Shown: positions 34,269 through 46,438 of the stretch, piece by piece
How positions within the stretch are numbered: the stretch's first letter is position 1
Layout: every line of letters begins with the position of its first letter
Source of the DNA: Protea cynaroides
Lineage: Eukaryota; Streptophyta; Magnoliopsida; Proteales; Proteaceae
DNA length: 64,000 nt
Direction of reading: 5' to 3'
NCBI GenBank assembly: GCA_028583415.1
Contig: CM053270.1
Location: 47,942,663 to 48,006,662 of the forward strand
Notes under the pieces: model-generated
Told to the model about the DNA's origin: nothing
Databases searched by the model: none
What the model saw: only the letters and a program-made list of their open reading frames with translations
Program-made: the position numbers and the translations under genes

Positions 34269-35063
34269 TGCTGTAACTTGCGTCTCAAGGTGAGACATCA
34301 GATCATGTAGCCTCGGCATAGAGATCTGTAGTCGATCAACTTGCGTCACCTTCCCCTTGTGTATTGCCGCATTGTTCAGCATAACATCATACCCCAAAGC
34401 AGTCATTATCACAAGGTATCTCAGCTCACTTAGTACATCCTTTACTGCATCTGTACTAGGCAAGTGGTATGCTTGCCCTACATTATCATTCTTACCATGC
34501 ATCAAGCGGCAACACTTGGTCTGAAGGGCAACCTGCCCTATGGCTATATGATCACCACCATTCTAGACCACCTTGGTGCGAACATGGAGGGTGAAAGGAT
34601 GTATGAGGAGACGGTAATGGTTGATTTGGACTGGGAAGCCATTACCAAGATGGGCTTGCACGAGGTGGTCATCAGTGATGCGGACTTGGAGGCACTAGAG
34701 CGACCTTCGAATAGGGCGGTAGTAGCAGCAGCGGAAGCTGAGGCTGAGGGTGGTAGAGAGGGCTGAATGTTTATGGATGTAGACGATCTCTTCCCTTCTG
34801 CATCTCCATCTACCTTTGAGGCTGGACCTTCCCACCCTCCTCCAGATACTATGATGTCACTCCTCTTGGAGATTCGGGAGGCTCAGTAGACGACAAACCA
34901 ACATGTTGGGGAGATTTAAGAGGCCTAAAGAGCGAAGAACCAGACCATAGCAGAGCTTGCTCAAAGCCTTCGGGTCACACAGGAGGAGGTACACTGGCTC
35001 TGGACTACCTATAAGGAGGATTATGAGAGAGATCGAGAGACATCACATCCCCCACCAACTTAG
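34269..35063 (+). pseudogene. Antisense leader ORF, 'putative plant transposon protein' family (copy 3, partial)
   Basis: Plus-strand match to copy 2 from its RHQIM region to its end, including MITTILDHLGANMEGERMYE, LDWEAITKMGLHEVVISDAD and an Ala/Glu-rich linker. Stops and frame breaks are frequent. The 5' part is gone through the deletion that also removed gag. It ends about 290 bp before the LTR F edge. As in the other copies it lies in the leader on the strand opposite to gag-pol. Confidence 0.72.
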
Positions 35064-35182
35064 GGATAGATTTCTTTTTGTTTTTGAATATTTAATTTTA
35101 TTTTATTTTTGCTTTAGATTCTCAAGGTAACTGTCCGGATTGTGGACCGTACCCTTTTTTATGTTTGGACACATTTATTCTA

Positions 35183-35217
<35 letters not shown>

Positions 35218-35356
35218 CTCCATCTTTTTATTATGTGTATTATGATCTTATTTAAATTTCATCTCAATATGTGCTTAAGTGGATTTATATCAAGGCTTTT
35301 AGATTTATCCTATCTCAGTTTACAGACTCATGTGAATGGATTTAGGTTTACCAAGT
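35064..35356. other. Leader spacer with (TA)n and destroyed PBS
   Basis: The 290 bp between the antisense ORF and LTR F carry CGGATTGTGGACC and a (TA)n run at 35185-35216. Next to the LTR only TACCA remains of the tRNA primer complement, so the PBS has been lost. There is no gene. Confidence 0.6.
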
Positions 35357-37516
35357 TATCACAACCCAATTCTGGTTGAACCACAAGTGTAAATAAACCG
35401 CCATAAAACCAACAGCTTAAGCCAGGATTGCATAGGACCACGCCAACAATCAAAACATACATTCCACATAATCAGAGATAATAAATAAATAACAAAAATT
35501 GTATTAATAGTGAACTGAGAGTCTATAGTGTTAATTAATAATAAACCAATTATTCATTGTCAACCCAAACATAAGTAAATATCTTATACAATCCATAACT
35601 CAAATACGAAACTAAAACCTAAGCATAAACACAGTAGAAGCATTCGCACAACAAATCGTGCTCACTCTCCACCGTCTGCACTTCCATGGCCGTCACATAT
35701 CCATACGATGACCCATTGATATAATCTTCGACAATAGTACCTACATCATCTGCTAAAAGAATACGATATTGTGGGGTGAGTTCACAACTTAGCTTAGTGA
35801 GAAAACAAAACAATACAACAAGTATATGCATGATGTTACATTCAATTCTTTAGTCTGGTCTAAGTTTGCAATATGCTATGGAAAGGATAAACGGCTACCA
35901 CACCTCTATACACGAGAGTGTGAGCACACCCACCGGCTAGGCACCAACCAAAACTGATGTTACCCCACAACACCCACTATAGAATAGAGATAGAGCTAGA
36001 GCTCAGTGAATCACAAACCCCCAGCACTCCCCCTGATACTCTACCCTATACCAGTACGTTTGCCCCTACTGACGAGGGCTTGCAAACTAGGCTTGTCATT
36101 AACCAATCCTAGATGTCGTCAAATTGTATCTAAGGCCATGCCCCAGCATCCTTTAATATGGCACAAAGATAAAGATAGAGTTCACTGGTAGAGCTATAGC
36201 CACACACCGCGATCACTCCCCCTGATACCATATGATGTACTAAGTCCGCTAAGGTAACAGTGATACGACGATGTTAGTGTGGTAAATGGTTTGATGCAAC
36301 AATCTCTCCCCATTCAACACACCAACCACACACAAACACATGTCTATCCTATTCATCATCAATATAGAGGAAATAATAATAAATATGCATGAACAGTAAT
36401 AACAGTTATTAGATGACATGTTATATGCACAAACACCAATCATAGCAACTGGCAATATAATAAAAGTAAAGCAGAGTAGTTTGCTATTAACTAATTAGTT
36501 TAAGTCTTGTCCCTCACCTGTTATGTAATGTTTGTTCCTTTCTCAATCTTTAGAGACTATTTTGAATTAGTTGAAAACCTAAACAATTAATAAACTCAAT
36601 TATGGTTCCATTCTAACAAGATTCCAATACTCAGACTGATTGTCTGGTCTGGTAAATAGTCCTTCCGGACATTGTTCGGTCGCATGTCTGGTCATGCATT
36701 GCTCGATCGATCATCAATCCAGACAAAGCTTGAGACACTTCCCGAGAGTGTCCGATCACCTTTCGGGTCTCACCATAGGTGCGACAGGTCAATAGGACCT
36801 GACAACCTTTAGGCTGTCTTTTAGTCTGTTCTTTACCAGAGTCGACCCTTCGGCTCTCAATGGGATTCATCCTAAACCATTCTATGGTCAATAGTCCTAA
36901 GGGATTGGTCCTTCCAAGTAACCCTAACTACTACAGTCTATTATAGACCTATACAACCATGGTGTTGGGTTGGTTCTACCAACACTGTGACTGTAGATCT
37001 CAACCCTAACATATCTTAACATTCTACAGAGATGGCAAACTTAGACTTATCGTTGATTCCTCGCTACCGAGGTTGGAAACCAATGGCAACTCTTCTTTGC
37101 AGAGATTTCTTCCTCTCCAAAGCTTTCTCCTTCTCCAAGCCTTCTTCTCTACTCTTCCTCTCAATTCTAGGGTTTGGGAATGATCAAAAAAGTGGGAATA
37201 GGTGGAGAAAAGTCACTTTTATAGAGGATAAACCTCGATTAGGAGTGGGATTCCAATTAGGAAGGAGTCATACTCAAACTTGGAAACTGTCCTAAACTCA
37301 AAGTCGGTTTCTGGGCTTGACCGGTTGATTGTCCAGTCGCTCAATCTGTAGACTGGACAAATTCATTTGTATGACCGGACAACCTACGAGGGATCAGTTT
37401 CCATACTTGACCTATGGTTCCTTCACCTTGTTGGTTCACTCGAGCCGGTTATGATGGGAAGACCTGTCACGAGTCACGACACAATTAGACCGGGTTAGTG
37501 GAGTGCGAGTCTTACA
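35357..37516 (-). repeat. 5' LTR F of the C-F element (2160 bp)
   Basis: Pairs with LTR C over its full length (same CAGTC/CCGGAC blocks at 36625-36850 and 37310-37395; same TTGATATAATC site that LTR D interrupted in C). The terminal TGTCACACC has decayed to TATCACAACC, and the right end is GAGTCTTACA. TATA box TATAAAAG on the minus strand at 37216-37223. The bases beyond each end (CAAGT left of C, CCAAC right of F) do not match, so no target duplication is visible. That fits the shared-LTR arrangement. Confidence 0.87.
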
Positions 37517-38675
37517 CCAACATCATCCGAAGGTTTAGGTTCAGTTACTGGGTAGTTGACAGACGATCCAACACCTTTCATCGATGACGGGTCTGACGGC
37601 CCTGCCGAGATATCTGCAGAAGCCGACTGTTTACGACAAGCATCCTGAGCATGTTCGAATATACCGCAGGTGATGCAATGGGGTGGCCGCCACTCATATT
37701 TCACCGGTTGGAAAAAAGTATTGCCGACATCATCTTCTACAATGATGGTATCTTCCATCGAAGTGTTGCCAGAGAACTCGACATAAACACGTGCAAAGGC
37801 CCACCGTGATCTTAGAGTAGTGGTTTTATCAACATACAGAGGTCTCCCCAGTACCGAGCAAATGGCACTGAGGGAGTCCTCCCCCCCCCCCCAAAAAAAA
37901 AAAGATGGAGCGGTAACCCCGGCAAGGTGACCCACAGCGGTATGTGCTTTAGTCCTAGCATCCCAGAATGGAGCATCCTCTCTCATTGCCAGATGATTAT
38001 TGGTTGGCCCCTATGTAAAGAACTCCAGTTTCTAACAAATTGTCCCTATCTTCAGTTTCTGAGAATCGGAAGGCAAACCCTCCGTGAAGGAGCAGGAATA
38101 CCTCCACAAAGCCTGCTGTCTTCCACTTTGACAAAGTTAAATCCAAGTCTCTTCCCCAAGCAGAAACCCATGAGGGTATTCTCTAGGGAGGGAAGCTCTC
38201 TTACAATAGCTGATTCCAGACAAACCCCTACCCGATGGGAACCACGAGTGACAGGGGGGATGAATTTCAGGTTCAGTTTTGGGACAGTATTCAGGTTGGG
38301 TTTAGATTGTTCTTTCCAAGGATTATCATCCGCAATATGAGAGATAGGGCTTACAGGTTCAGTCTGGTAGGGTAGGGGAGGAATGGTCAGTAGAAAGGTT
38401 TTGGGGAGCTTAGGGTGATGGAGGGATGAGGATATTGACGGTAAGAGTGTCTTCAGTTTAGGCTTCCACGGAGGGTAGGAAAGGCAAATTGAGGGCACCA
38501 GGGAGGAGGGAAAGGTTGGGTTCAGTAAGCTTCCCCGCAGCCAGAAAGGGAGCCGTAGCAAGGGCCCTTTTCGGCATCTCCAACGGCGGAGGGGAGGGTG
38601 GCAAGGGGTGGAGGGATGGGAGGGGTAAGGGGAGGGTTGGGGGGGGGGGGGGGGGGGGTTAACTATCACCGGCAA
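37517..38675 (-). pseudogene. LINE ORF1-like remnant (DUF4283 and CCHC-type knuckle)
   Basis: The minus strand reads a Pro-rich N terminus, then LNLKFIPPVTRGSH and LPSLENTLMGFCLGKRLGFN. After a frame change near 38000 come SAICSVLGRPLYVDKTTTLR, SRWAFARVYVEFSG and PPHCITCGIFEHAQDAC. The order DUF4283 then zinc knuckle (C-x2-C-x4-H-x4-C) is that of ORF1 in plant L1-type LINEs; some domesticated genes share it. No endonuclease or RT follows. A C/A homopolymer (37880-37902) and a G run (38639-38658) lie within or next to it and may be sequencing weak points. It abuts LTR F directly. Confidence 0.68.
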
Positions 38676-38897
38676 AGCTCAACTTCTACTTGTTTCTTAA
38701 ACGATATCAAGTTGCTTTACAATAACCATATCGTTTATTAATCGATTTAGTGGGTTGCGATATTGTAGTATAAAACATCAATAAATATTGTTTAAGACTA
38801 ATACATGATATGAAGTTATGCATATAGGTTAATTACACAATACATAACTTATATATACACAACAATCATAACATATAATGAAATCATAAAAAATCAG
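38676..38897. other. Unassigned AT-rich sequence
   Basis: About 220 bp with no ORF or recognisable repeat between the LINE ORF1-like remnant and the anonymous repeat H. Confidence 0.4.
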
Positions 38898-39140
38898 TTT
38901 GACCACTTACGGTTCAGATACCATTTTAGAAAACAAATGGACTGAATTGTGCAGAATGCCACTCTATTGTAATCACCCCTATAGTGCAGTGGGTTCTTGT
39001 AAATCAACCTTCAAGATGAAACAACCCCTTAAGGTCCTCATTTATGTGCACACAAACAACCAGACCTCGTCAGAAGAACCCGAACACTAAGATCAACATT
39101 TTTCAAAATAAAATGGGCTCGATAACATCTAAACACACAC

Positions 39141-39193
<53 letters not shown>

Positions 39194-40715
39194 ATACCTC
39201 CCTACGTGTAGGTACCTGTAGAACTGGAAGGGACACAAAACGTATCCCTAGGGGTGTCAATTGGTCGCTCTCGGTTGGGCCTAATCGGTCACCACCAATT
39301 AAATACCTGGCACTGTAACTATCATGTTTAATTAATGGGAAAATTCCATGTACTACCAAAATACTTTGAGAAACATCACCTACCACCCAAGATTTCTGAA
39401 AACATCAACTACCACCCAAAATTTCAAAACGTTTCCCCATTAACTGACGGAAGAGAGTTGAAATTTTGTCTAGACGTTTATACCCTTTTCATTTTCACCT
39501 AGATTCCATTTTTTTTCTTCTTTCTCAACCAGCCCCACCACTGCCAAAACCGAACCTCCTGCAACTAACAATAAAATTGTAGAAATTTTGGATTCCAATT
39601 TTTTTTTTTCAATTAGACAAATGAAAATCACCGGGGGAGGGGGGATTTGCAGAGGACCAACGATATGTGTAGATCTAGAGATATGAAACTAGAAAAAAAA
39701 ATGAAAAACAAATGTTACAAACAGAAAAACGATGAGAGATAGGGCAGATCGTGGGTGAGATATTTTCTTTCACTCCCTATTTCCTCTCCACAAACTCTCT
39801 CACTACCTATTTTCTCTCGTTCTTCCTTATTCTTTCTCTTAATCTCCCTTCTCTTCTCTAATTTCAACAACCATCAATGCACACTCCCTATTTTCTTTCT
39901 TTCTCTCAATCTGCCTTTTTACATCCAAAGCCCAAATTCAAAGACTAGAAGGATTGAGAAAGAGCAAAACTAGGGTTTTTTCCAATGTGCAAGGGAGAGG
40001 TCGCAGATTTGAGTTTCAACATGCTAAAGCCCCAATCCCATACTTCTTGCCTCATTCAGTAAACCTAAAACAGATCTTACGATTTTTCTACAGATGAGAG
40101 ATCGAAACACCATGGCCGCTCTTTCGATCCACTTCACTTTAAACCAGTCACCAGAAAAACTTATGAAAGGGCTTTATTGTCAATCCAAAAATGATTTTTA
40201 AATGACATCAACATCTAATAGATCTATCTTAACGGTTCGCATCTTTTTGATAAACGTTTTGAAATTTTGGATGATAGTTGATGCTTTTAGAAAACTTGAG
40301 TAGGAGGTGATGTTTCTCAAAGTATGTGGGTAGCACGTGAAATTTTTCCTTAATAAATTGGTCCTCATTTACGAGAAATATACACGTTTATACTCGGTCC
40401 AATCAGTCTTGATCCATAATCGATCTTATGCTAATCGATCTATTAACATGTTTTAACGATGCAATTCAATCAGTCATAATAGGTTATGCTATTCAATCTT
40501 ATGCTAATCGTCTTAAATTTTTTTGATGAATAATTATTTCTCTTTAAGAGTTTGTGAGAAGATCCCTCCTAACTACCTTTATATCATCAACTACTAAACT
40601 ATTATATTCAATCATATTCATTTGGCAAAAAATAAACACCAACTTGAACAAATTGCATAATTATCAATAGAGCATCATGGTTTACCAAAACTATAGGATC
40701 TATCTATTGGAAATT
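38898..40715 (+). repeat. Anonymous repeat H, copy 1 (interrupted by MULE 2)
   Basis: Starts GTTTGACCACTTACGGTT and shares with 47992-48947 a run including CAACCTTCAAGATGAAACAA, CGTATCCCTAGGGGTGTCAA and GGCCTAATCGGTCACCACCA. A (GA)n run lies at 39141-39192. No coding content. The phrase AGGGGTGTCAATCGG-like is common near plant DNA transposon ends, but I see no closing inverted repeat, so the class is open. Confidence 0.75.
39337..40349. mobile_element. Non-autonomous Mutator-like element 2 (1013 bp)
   Basis: About 100 bp inverted repeats: GGGAAAATTCCATGTACTAC on the left and, in reverse, GGAAAAATTTCACGTGCTAC on the right, both continuing through CATACTTTGAGAAACATCAC-type sequence to CAAAATTTCAAAACGTTT. 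Flanked by TTAATTAAT (39328-39336) and TTAATAAAT (40350-40358), 8 of 9 bases identical. The other copy of repeat H near 48575 has the unfilled site. There is no transposase frame. Confidence 0.87.
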
Positions 40716-42424
40716 AAAAAAAAAAAAAAATTCCTTTTATACTTCAACAATGTCCCTTAACTTCAAAGACATAAAAATAAAGGTCTTAAATGAGAGATTT
40801 AGCCTTTAGGGATTTAATCTTTAGCGGTTAATAATCATTTAATTGATAGGTGTTGGGTTCGATCCATAATCGATCGATGTGGCTGGGTGACCGTTGGGCA
40901 ACACCTTTGCACAGTAAACGACCAATTAATAATCGGTCTGGACTTAAGCCCATCACGTTTAGTAAACAGTGTGTGTCGGTCCAAATTTAATTGGTCAGTC
41001 CAGTTTGGGGACCAATTTGGCAATTTCCCATCCCAACCCCAAATTTACCAAAAAAAAAAAAAAAAAAAACAGATATTGTGCCACCAAATCTATTCTGAAA
41101 AACAACTAAAATATTTGAACACATTCAATTAGAACAAGAATGCCTAACTGGGAACCAAACTTCTCCTCAACAACTTTCTTCGTCTTGATCATCCATTTGG
41201 TCATATGCTTCTTCCTCTCCTTTATCTTCTACTCATCCTCTCCTTTATATTCTACTCAAGGTCCTGAAAATAGAAAGTAAGATAATCATTACAAATATCA
41301 AGAAATAAGCTAGTGCACAAGCTATAATTCTATTTATCATAATATTGATTTACAAAGGTGAGCAGTAAAATTATGTCCTTAATAATTCTCATCAACATAT
41401 AACACAAATTTAGTTTATCCCTTCTCAAAGCTTTTTTTTTTTTTTAATACTTACACCTTCTCAAGCATGTTTGCCACTTATTTACCATTTGAAAAAAAGA
41501 AAAGAAAAAAAAGACACTATATAGCCTTTCAAGCCAATTGTGTGTAATCTATCAACTTTTCAATCACAAATCACAGTAGGAATGGTTTTTCGTAAAATAA
41601 CTAGAAGTTTTTGGAATGCATAGTGTAAAGAACAAACAGGAAAAAAATCAAGAAGCAAGAACAATTGGAAAACAAAAAATTCAATCATTTTTAGAATTTG
41701 AAACCCCTGTTGAAATGAAGAAGCAAAAAGATGCAGGTCTGACAGTTCTAGCAGCCCAATTTCTGCCACATGACATACATATTAGACCGACCCAAATAGT
41801 TGAATGGTAAGAGGACACTACATATCTATATAAAATAAGTTTATTTGAAACACTAATTGTAGTAACTTCTCTAGTTCTTTAAAAAAGCAAGAAAACCAAT
41901 TACTGCGTGTTCTTTGATATGCATAAGCATGGATAATGTATCCATCCAGTCAATTGATCAGGTACTTCATACAATTCTTTCAAATATATAACCATAAGAA
42001 CACAATGCATCACCAGGTTATACTTACAAAGGTAGGAATAAATCATTGATCGACAGAAAAGTGGCGCAAGCTGTATACTTGGATTTGAGCTTTAACCTAT
42101 ACAAATACCACAAAGTGACGAAAATTTCAGAAGCCAAAATAAGACAAGAATAACAAGTCCTCAATATTATAACTTAAAAAACATGGGAGAATCAAGGTCC
42201 ACAAAATCTGAAAATTTGAGAGGTGCCAGGTGATCACTCAGCAAGATGAGTAGCCTCACTGTTTTAGGTTTTGATTGTAACATCACCAATAAAATCCCAA
42301 TAATACATGATAAGGATATGCTTGGCTCAATGTGCATTACAACATTTCCGATGAGCTTGATCCACCTTCATATGGCTAAGGAAGTTAATCAGTGTAGTTT
42401 TAAAAAAAGTTTTATAAAATTCTT
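40716..42424. other. Unassigned sequence, possible 3' part of a minus-strand gene
   Basis: AT-rich sequence with several A and T homopolymers. On the minus strand, after a possible acceptor TTTTCAG near 41265, a short acidic frame (DQMDDQDEES-like) can be read near 41180-41215, but stops occur in all frames nearby. I could not build a gene. Confidence 0.25.
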
Positions 42425-42490
42425 TAACATGTACATTCTGCCCCTCCCCAGACCCTGCAGTAGCGGGAGCCTATTGCACTGGGACACCCT
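42425..42490 (-). repeat. Au-type SINE fragment
   Basis: Minus strand carries CCCAGTGCAATAGGCTCCCG, then CTACTGCAGGGTCTGGGGAG and GGGCAGAATGTAC. This is close to the conserved 5' half of the plant Au SINE family (about 65 bp). The rest of the SINE, including the tail, is not visible. Confidence 0.65.
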
Positions 42491-42639
42491 TTTTTATAGT
42501 TCTTTAAATCATAGAAACAAGAATTGCAAGGAACAAAAAAATAGCACCAGAGAGAAGTTTAATTTTCTGAAATACCAGGTGAGTTTTTTAAGGATATAAC
42601 AATGCTTCCATGTAAAAATTGCTCAGATATCAAGATATT

Positions 42640-42877
42640 TTGCCTTTAGGGAAGCACTTATTTTCTTCCAATTTCATCACCTTTTCTTCAATTATATAAA
42701 AGCACCCTGACATAGTATCCATATAAGCTAACGGACTGTGATGACAAGGTTTATTACAACCCAAGTGACTGGAATTGTGTTGTTCTAAACCAAGAGAAGA
42801 CTCAATTAAAACTTCAAAGTTCAAACCACACCGGCAACTTGGGGCAACTGGGCACTCAATGATGTTAAGATCCAGAA
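42640..42877 (-). other. Possible minus-strand exon, function unknown
   Basis: A frame opening after a credible acceptor (TTATGTGTTGCAG, ending at 42878) encodes a Cys-rich segment with NIIECPVAPSCRCGLNFEVL and LGCNKPCHHSPLAYMDTMSG, and ends near 42633. The Cys pattern is not random looking, but I cannot match it to a family. No adjoining exon is convincing. It may be a relic of a captured gene. Confidence 0.25.
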
Positions 42878-42932
42878 CTGCAACACATAAGTAAATTTGG
42901 TAGAACTGATGGTTCTTTGATTTTATCAACAT

Positions 42933-45900
42933 TGCATTCTAGTCATCCTTGATTCTTTCGAAGGTGAAAAACATCCAATCTGGTTTGTATCCTGCATCAT
43001 TTTTCCACCAAATGGTAGATACAATCAAGAACATAAGAAAATTTACAAATTTCCCATATTAAGGCCTGAATACTTTATAGAGATGCAACTCAAGCTAGGC
43101 TGGATTGGGTAATTGTACGATTTTTGAATAGGAGGTCCTAACACCAAGTCAACCCAATCCAACCCAATTTTCAATATAAAAGATTAACTAGTAGATTAGT
43201 GTGTAATTTTTTTTAAGTATATCTACACTTCCAAGGGCTTGGAGAAGGTTCATTAGTTTCTTAAATTTGAGAGCTGATCTGAATATCAATGTTGATCAAG
43301 GACAGATTCTATGCAAATAATATACTAATACAATACACCATAGTCATTTACCTTTCCACATGTGGAAGTGGAATGCTACTAGCAATGACAGGAAACTCTA
43401 GAATCTGAGTATCTCATAATAGATATAAAAAATGTACATAGATAACCAAGTTGTACCCATACATCCATTAACACCATTTTCATCAGCATACACCTCTTTG
43501 CACCATGACTGTTTAGTGGGTATTTCCCTAAAGCACTAACTATGAGGGTTCAAGTATTGGCGTGTCAATGATCTTCAAATTAGGATGTCACTCGAAGACA
43601 GTGACATAATAATAACCATAGAGCGGAGCAATGCAAAAGGTGTTACTATAATAGAAATGTCACCATAGAATATCTCGATGGTACTATATCAAGCTCACAT
43701 AAAGAAGAATGAATAAAGCATGCACTGGCATTCTGGATAAATTCAGCCACAAGCAAGCACTGTTTCCAGTCATTGAAATTTGAAGACACGAATAATGTGA
43801 AAAAGAGTGAGGAAATGCCCCACAAACTAAGCATTTAGATCTCGTTAAAGTTGGCCCTAGGGAAAGATATAGACAGGTTCATTTGCAGTCTCACCATCAT
43901 GATCCAGAGGAATGCAATATACATACACCACTTTGAATTATAACAGTTTTTGGCATTGATCAATTGAAACCAATAAATGCCTAGGACACAAATAAGGGAA
44001 GCAAGATATTCTAATGCATTTCTTGATACTGAGTTACTATTTGTTTAAGGCATATTCCTTCAGATCATAAAACTATAAATGTGCTTTCTAAGGGGAGTGG
44101 GAGAGAAAAGAAGAAACAAAAGCATATCTCAACTCATAACTCTAATAAAAATGAACCACACCATCAGCTTTTCCATAACTGTGTCATGGTTCCGTGATAC
44201 ATTTTGCATGTCCATGTATCCAGAGAAACTTCTTCATAGAAAGTTAGCTCATCTTTTAGATTTGCTACCATGAAACCTAATTAAATCAACCAAGTTTCAG
44301 ATCATCCCAAAGGCTCTCCCATATTTGTATTTCATGTGAACATCTAATGAATAGTTGTGACCCCTTTTGACCAAAGTCACTGATGCTGATCCTCTTGCAG
44401 CACCCTACCCTCAGGGTTTCAAGTTGTACGTATGCTCTCATGAATTTAGGTATCTCTCATGTGTGTGTTTGTGTGCCTGACGATCCCATCATCAAATAAT
44501 AATAATTGTAATACATGGTCAAATCCAAAAACCAAATGATGCACAATCATCACTCCACAAAAAAAGGTAACACATATTTCAGTTCCAATAAGAAATCGCA
44601 AAAGAAGCCACGAATAAGGTCATGGTTCAAACAACTATGATCTAGATCAAAACTATAAAATTTATTGAGTACATAGTAAAGAGACAGTAGGGAATGGTTC
44701 AAAATCACTGTGTGGACAACAACATTGCAAGATTAAACATGTACTAAGATATGGTTAATCCAAAATAAACAAATAATGCATGTTGTTGACTAAATCATAA
44801 CAGCTCACGACAGCAACAATCATGCAGCAGACAAATTCCAACACCGGAATACCAGTCAAAAGGCCATCGGAAAGACCGAAGCTAGCTTACCATCCAATAA
44901 TTAATCAAAGTGATTTATGATAGTATATTTACTTCAAATATCCAGTATCAATCAATTGCAATTGCATTATAATCTAGATCTCACAACATCTCAGTGGTCA
45001 AAACTCCAAACTACTAGGTTTACTAGTGAACAACATAAACAAAATTACCAGATGCTTACCCAATGGACTCAATTCAAGAAAACATTCCCACAAGTTAGTT
45101 TTAACACGCAAGTATGAAAGATCCCATCATATGGATTCCTCTACACCCAAAGGTTAAATTTACCCAACAAATGGAACAGCCTTGATATGCAAGAAGGCAA
45201 AAAAAATTCATTTGAATGGTATCAGTTGTTATTTCAACCGATAAGACTTATATGATTATTTATCGAACAAAATTGACTAACACATGGAACAACCACTACC
45301 AGTAAACTAAGTATTTCTTACCTTCGATTACAGCCTTTGTTTTGCTACTGCTCCGGGATTCTGAACCCAAGAAAGGTGAATGAGAAATAATTAGAACCCA
45401 AACCTTGCACAATCCAAATAGAATAGCAAAACAATGCCGGAGAAGTGACCGGTGGTGGTAGTGGTTCCTCTATTGCTCGCCTCTTCTCCTCTCAACTCCA
45501 ATTCAAGCTTCACAAACAGGGGACAGAGAAATTTCAGAGAGCTTACCACGGTCAACCGAATCATAGAAGCAACAAGAGTAGGCCGGATCTAATCTTTTTT
45601 AATATTTTAGCAGAGCTGAGAAACTTTCTGTTTGCAGCTTTTGGGGGTATAGATAGAGCAATTGTCGAAAGAGAAAGGGGAAGCAGATGGAGAAGTGAGA
45701 GAAAAAGAAAAAACAGAAAAGGAAAGGTCATTCACATCTAATGTTCTTGTCCTTCGTCTTCAATCATTCCATGCTCATCTCACTACACTTAACATCTGAT
45801 CCTGCCATTTTGTATTCTGAGGCAGTGTGAATGCAACAAAACTTAGTTTACCTCTCCAACAGAATTAAAAGGGAAATAAACAAGGGAAGAAAGATAGCAA

Positions 45901-46438
45901 GAGAGAGTTATAGATAGGGGGAAGGTAAGGAGGGCAAAGCAAGTAATAGTATTAGTTAATTTTGTATCTCGGAATGGTTACTGGTTGGCGAAGAGAGTTA
46001 TGCACATCAATCCCTGAATTAGGAAGATCAGTTCGAATTTGTCCTCAGCTCCCCTAATTCGTCTCCAATGGTTCTTCTTTTATGAATCAAATAACATTAT
46101 AGAGTGCATTGCTTGCAGAGATCCTCGTAGATGAGAGACTATTGTCACGAGCAACGAAACTATCGACCAATGCGCGATAAATTTGCCAAGGACATTTTAC
46201 CGTAAAATCAGCGGTAAAATATATCGAGGTGTTTTCTGGAAATAAGTTGGGTATTTGGAAAATTTTCCATCGTTCAAAATTTTGCAGAGTTCAAAACAAA
46301 CGGTGGAAAAACAAATTTTACCATAAAATTTACATTTTCATCCATTTTACGTTGAAACAAACAGAGCCATAGTAAAAACAATCATATAGTAAAAACCAAT
46401 TAAACTGAAATTGAACCAATAAAAAAATCACATTATAC
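42933..46438. other. Long AT-rich stretch without an assignable gene
   Basis: No frame over about 100 codons and no recognisable domain. Two items stand out. Around 45345-45600 the minus strand has higher GC and a donor-like CGAAG^GTAAGAAA near 45325, which could be a first exon. Around 46180-46375 there is an A/T-rich segment ending (read on the minus strand) GGCTCTGTTTGTTTCAACGT, resembling the terminus of plant MITEs, with no partner end found. Confidence 0.3.

Noticed and set aside
38639..38658. G run as a quadruplex or regulatory feature
   Set aside because: A 20-base homopolymer at the edge of a decayed LINE fragment is more likely a slippage or sequencing artefact.
45445..45741. 98-codon plus-strand ORF as a gene
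   Set aside because: No recognised domain, basic low-complexity C terminus, and the stronger splice-like signals there are on the other strand.
46180..46375. MITE ending in a TGTTTGTTTCAACG-type terminus
   Set aside because: Only one end is recognisable; no opposite inverted repeat or target duplication could be found.
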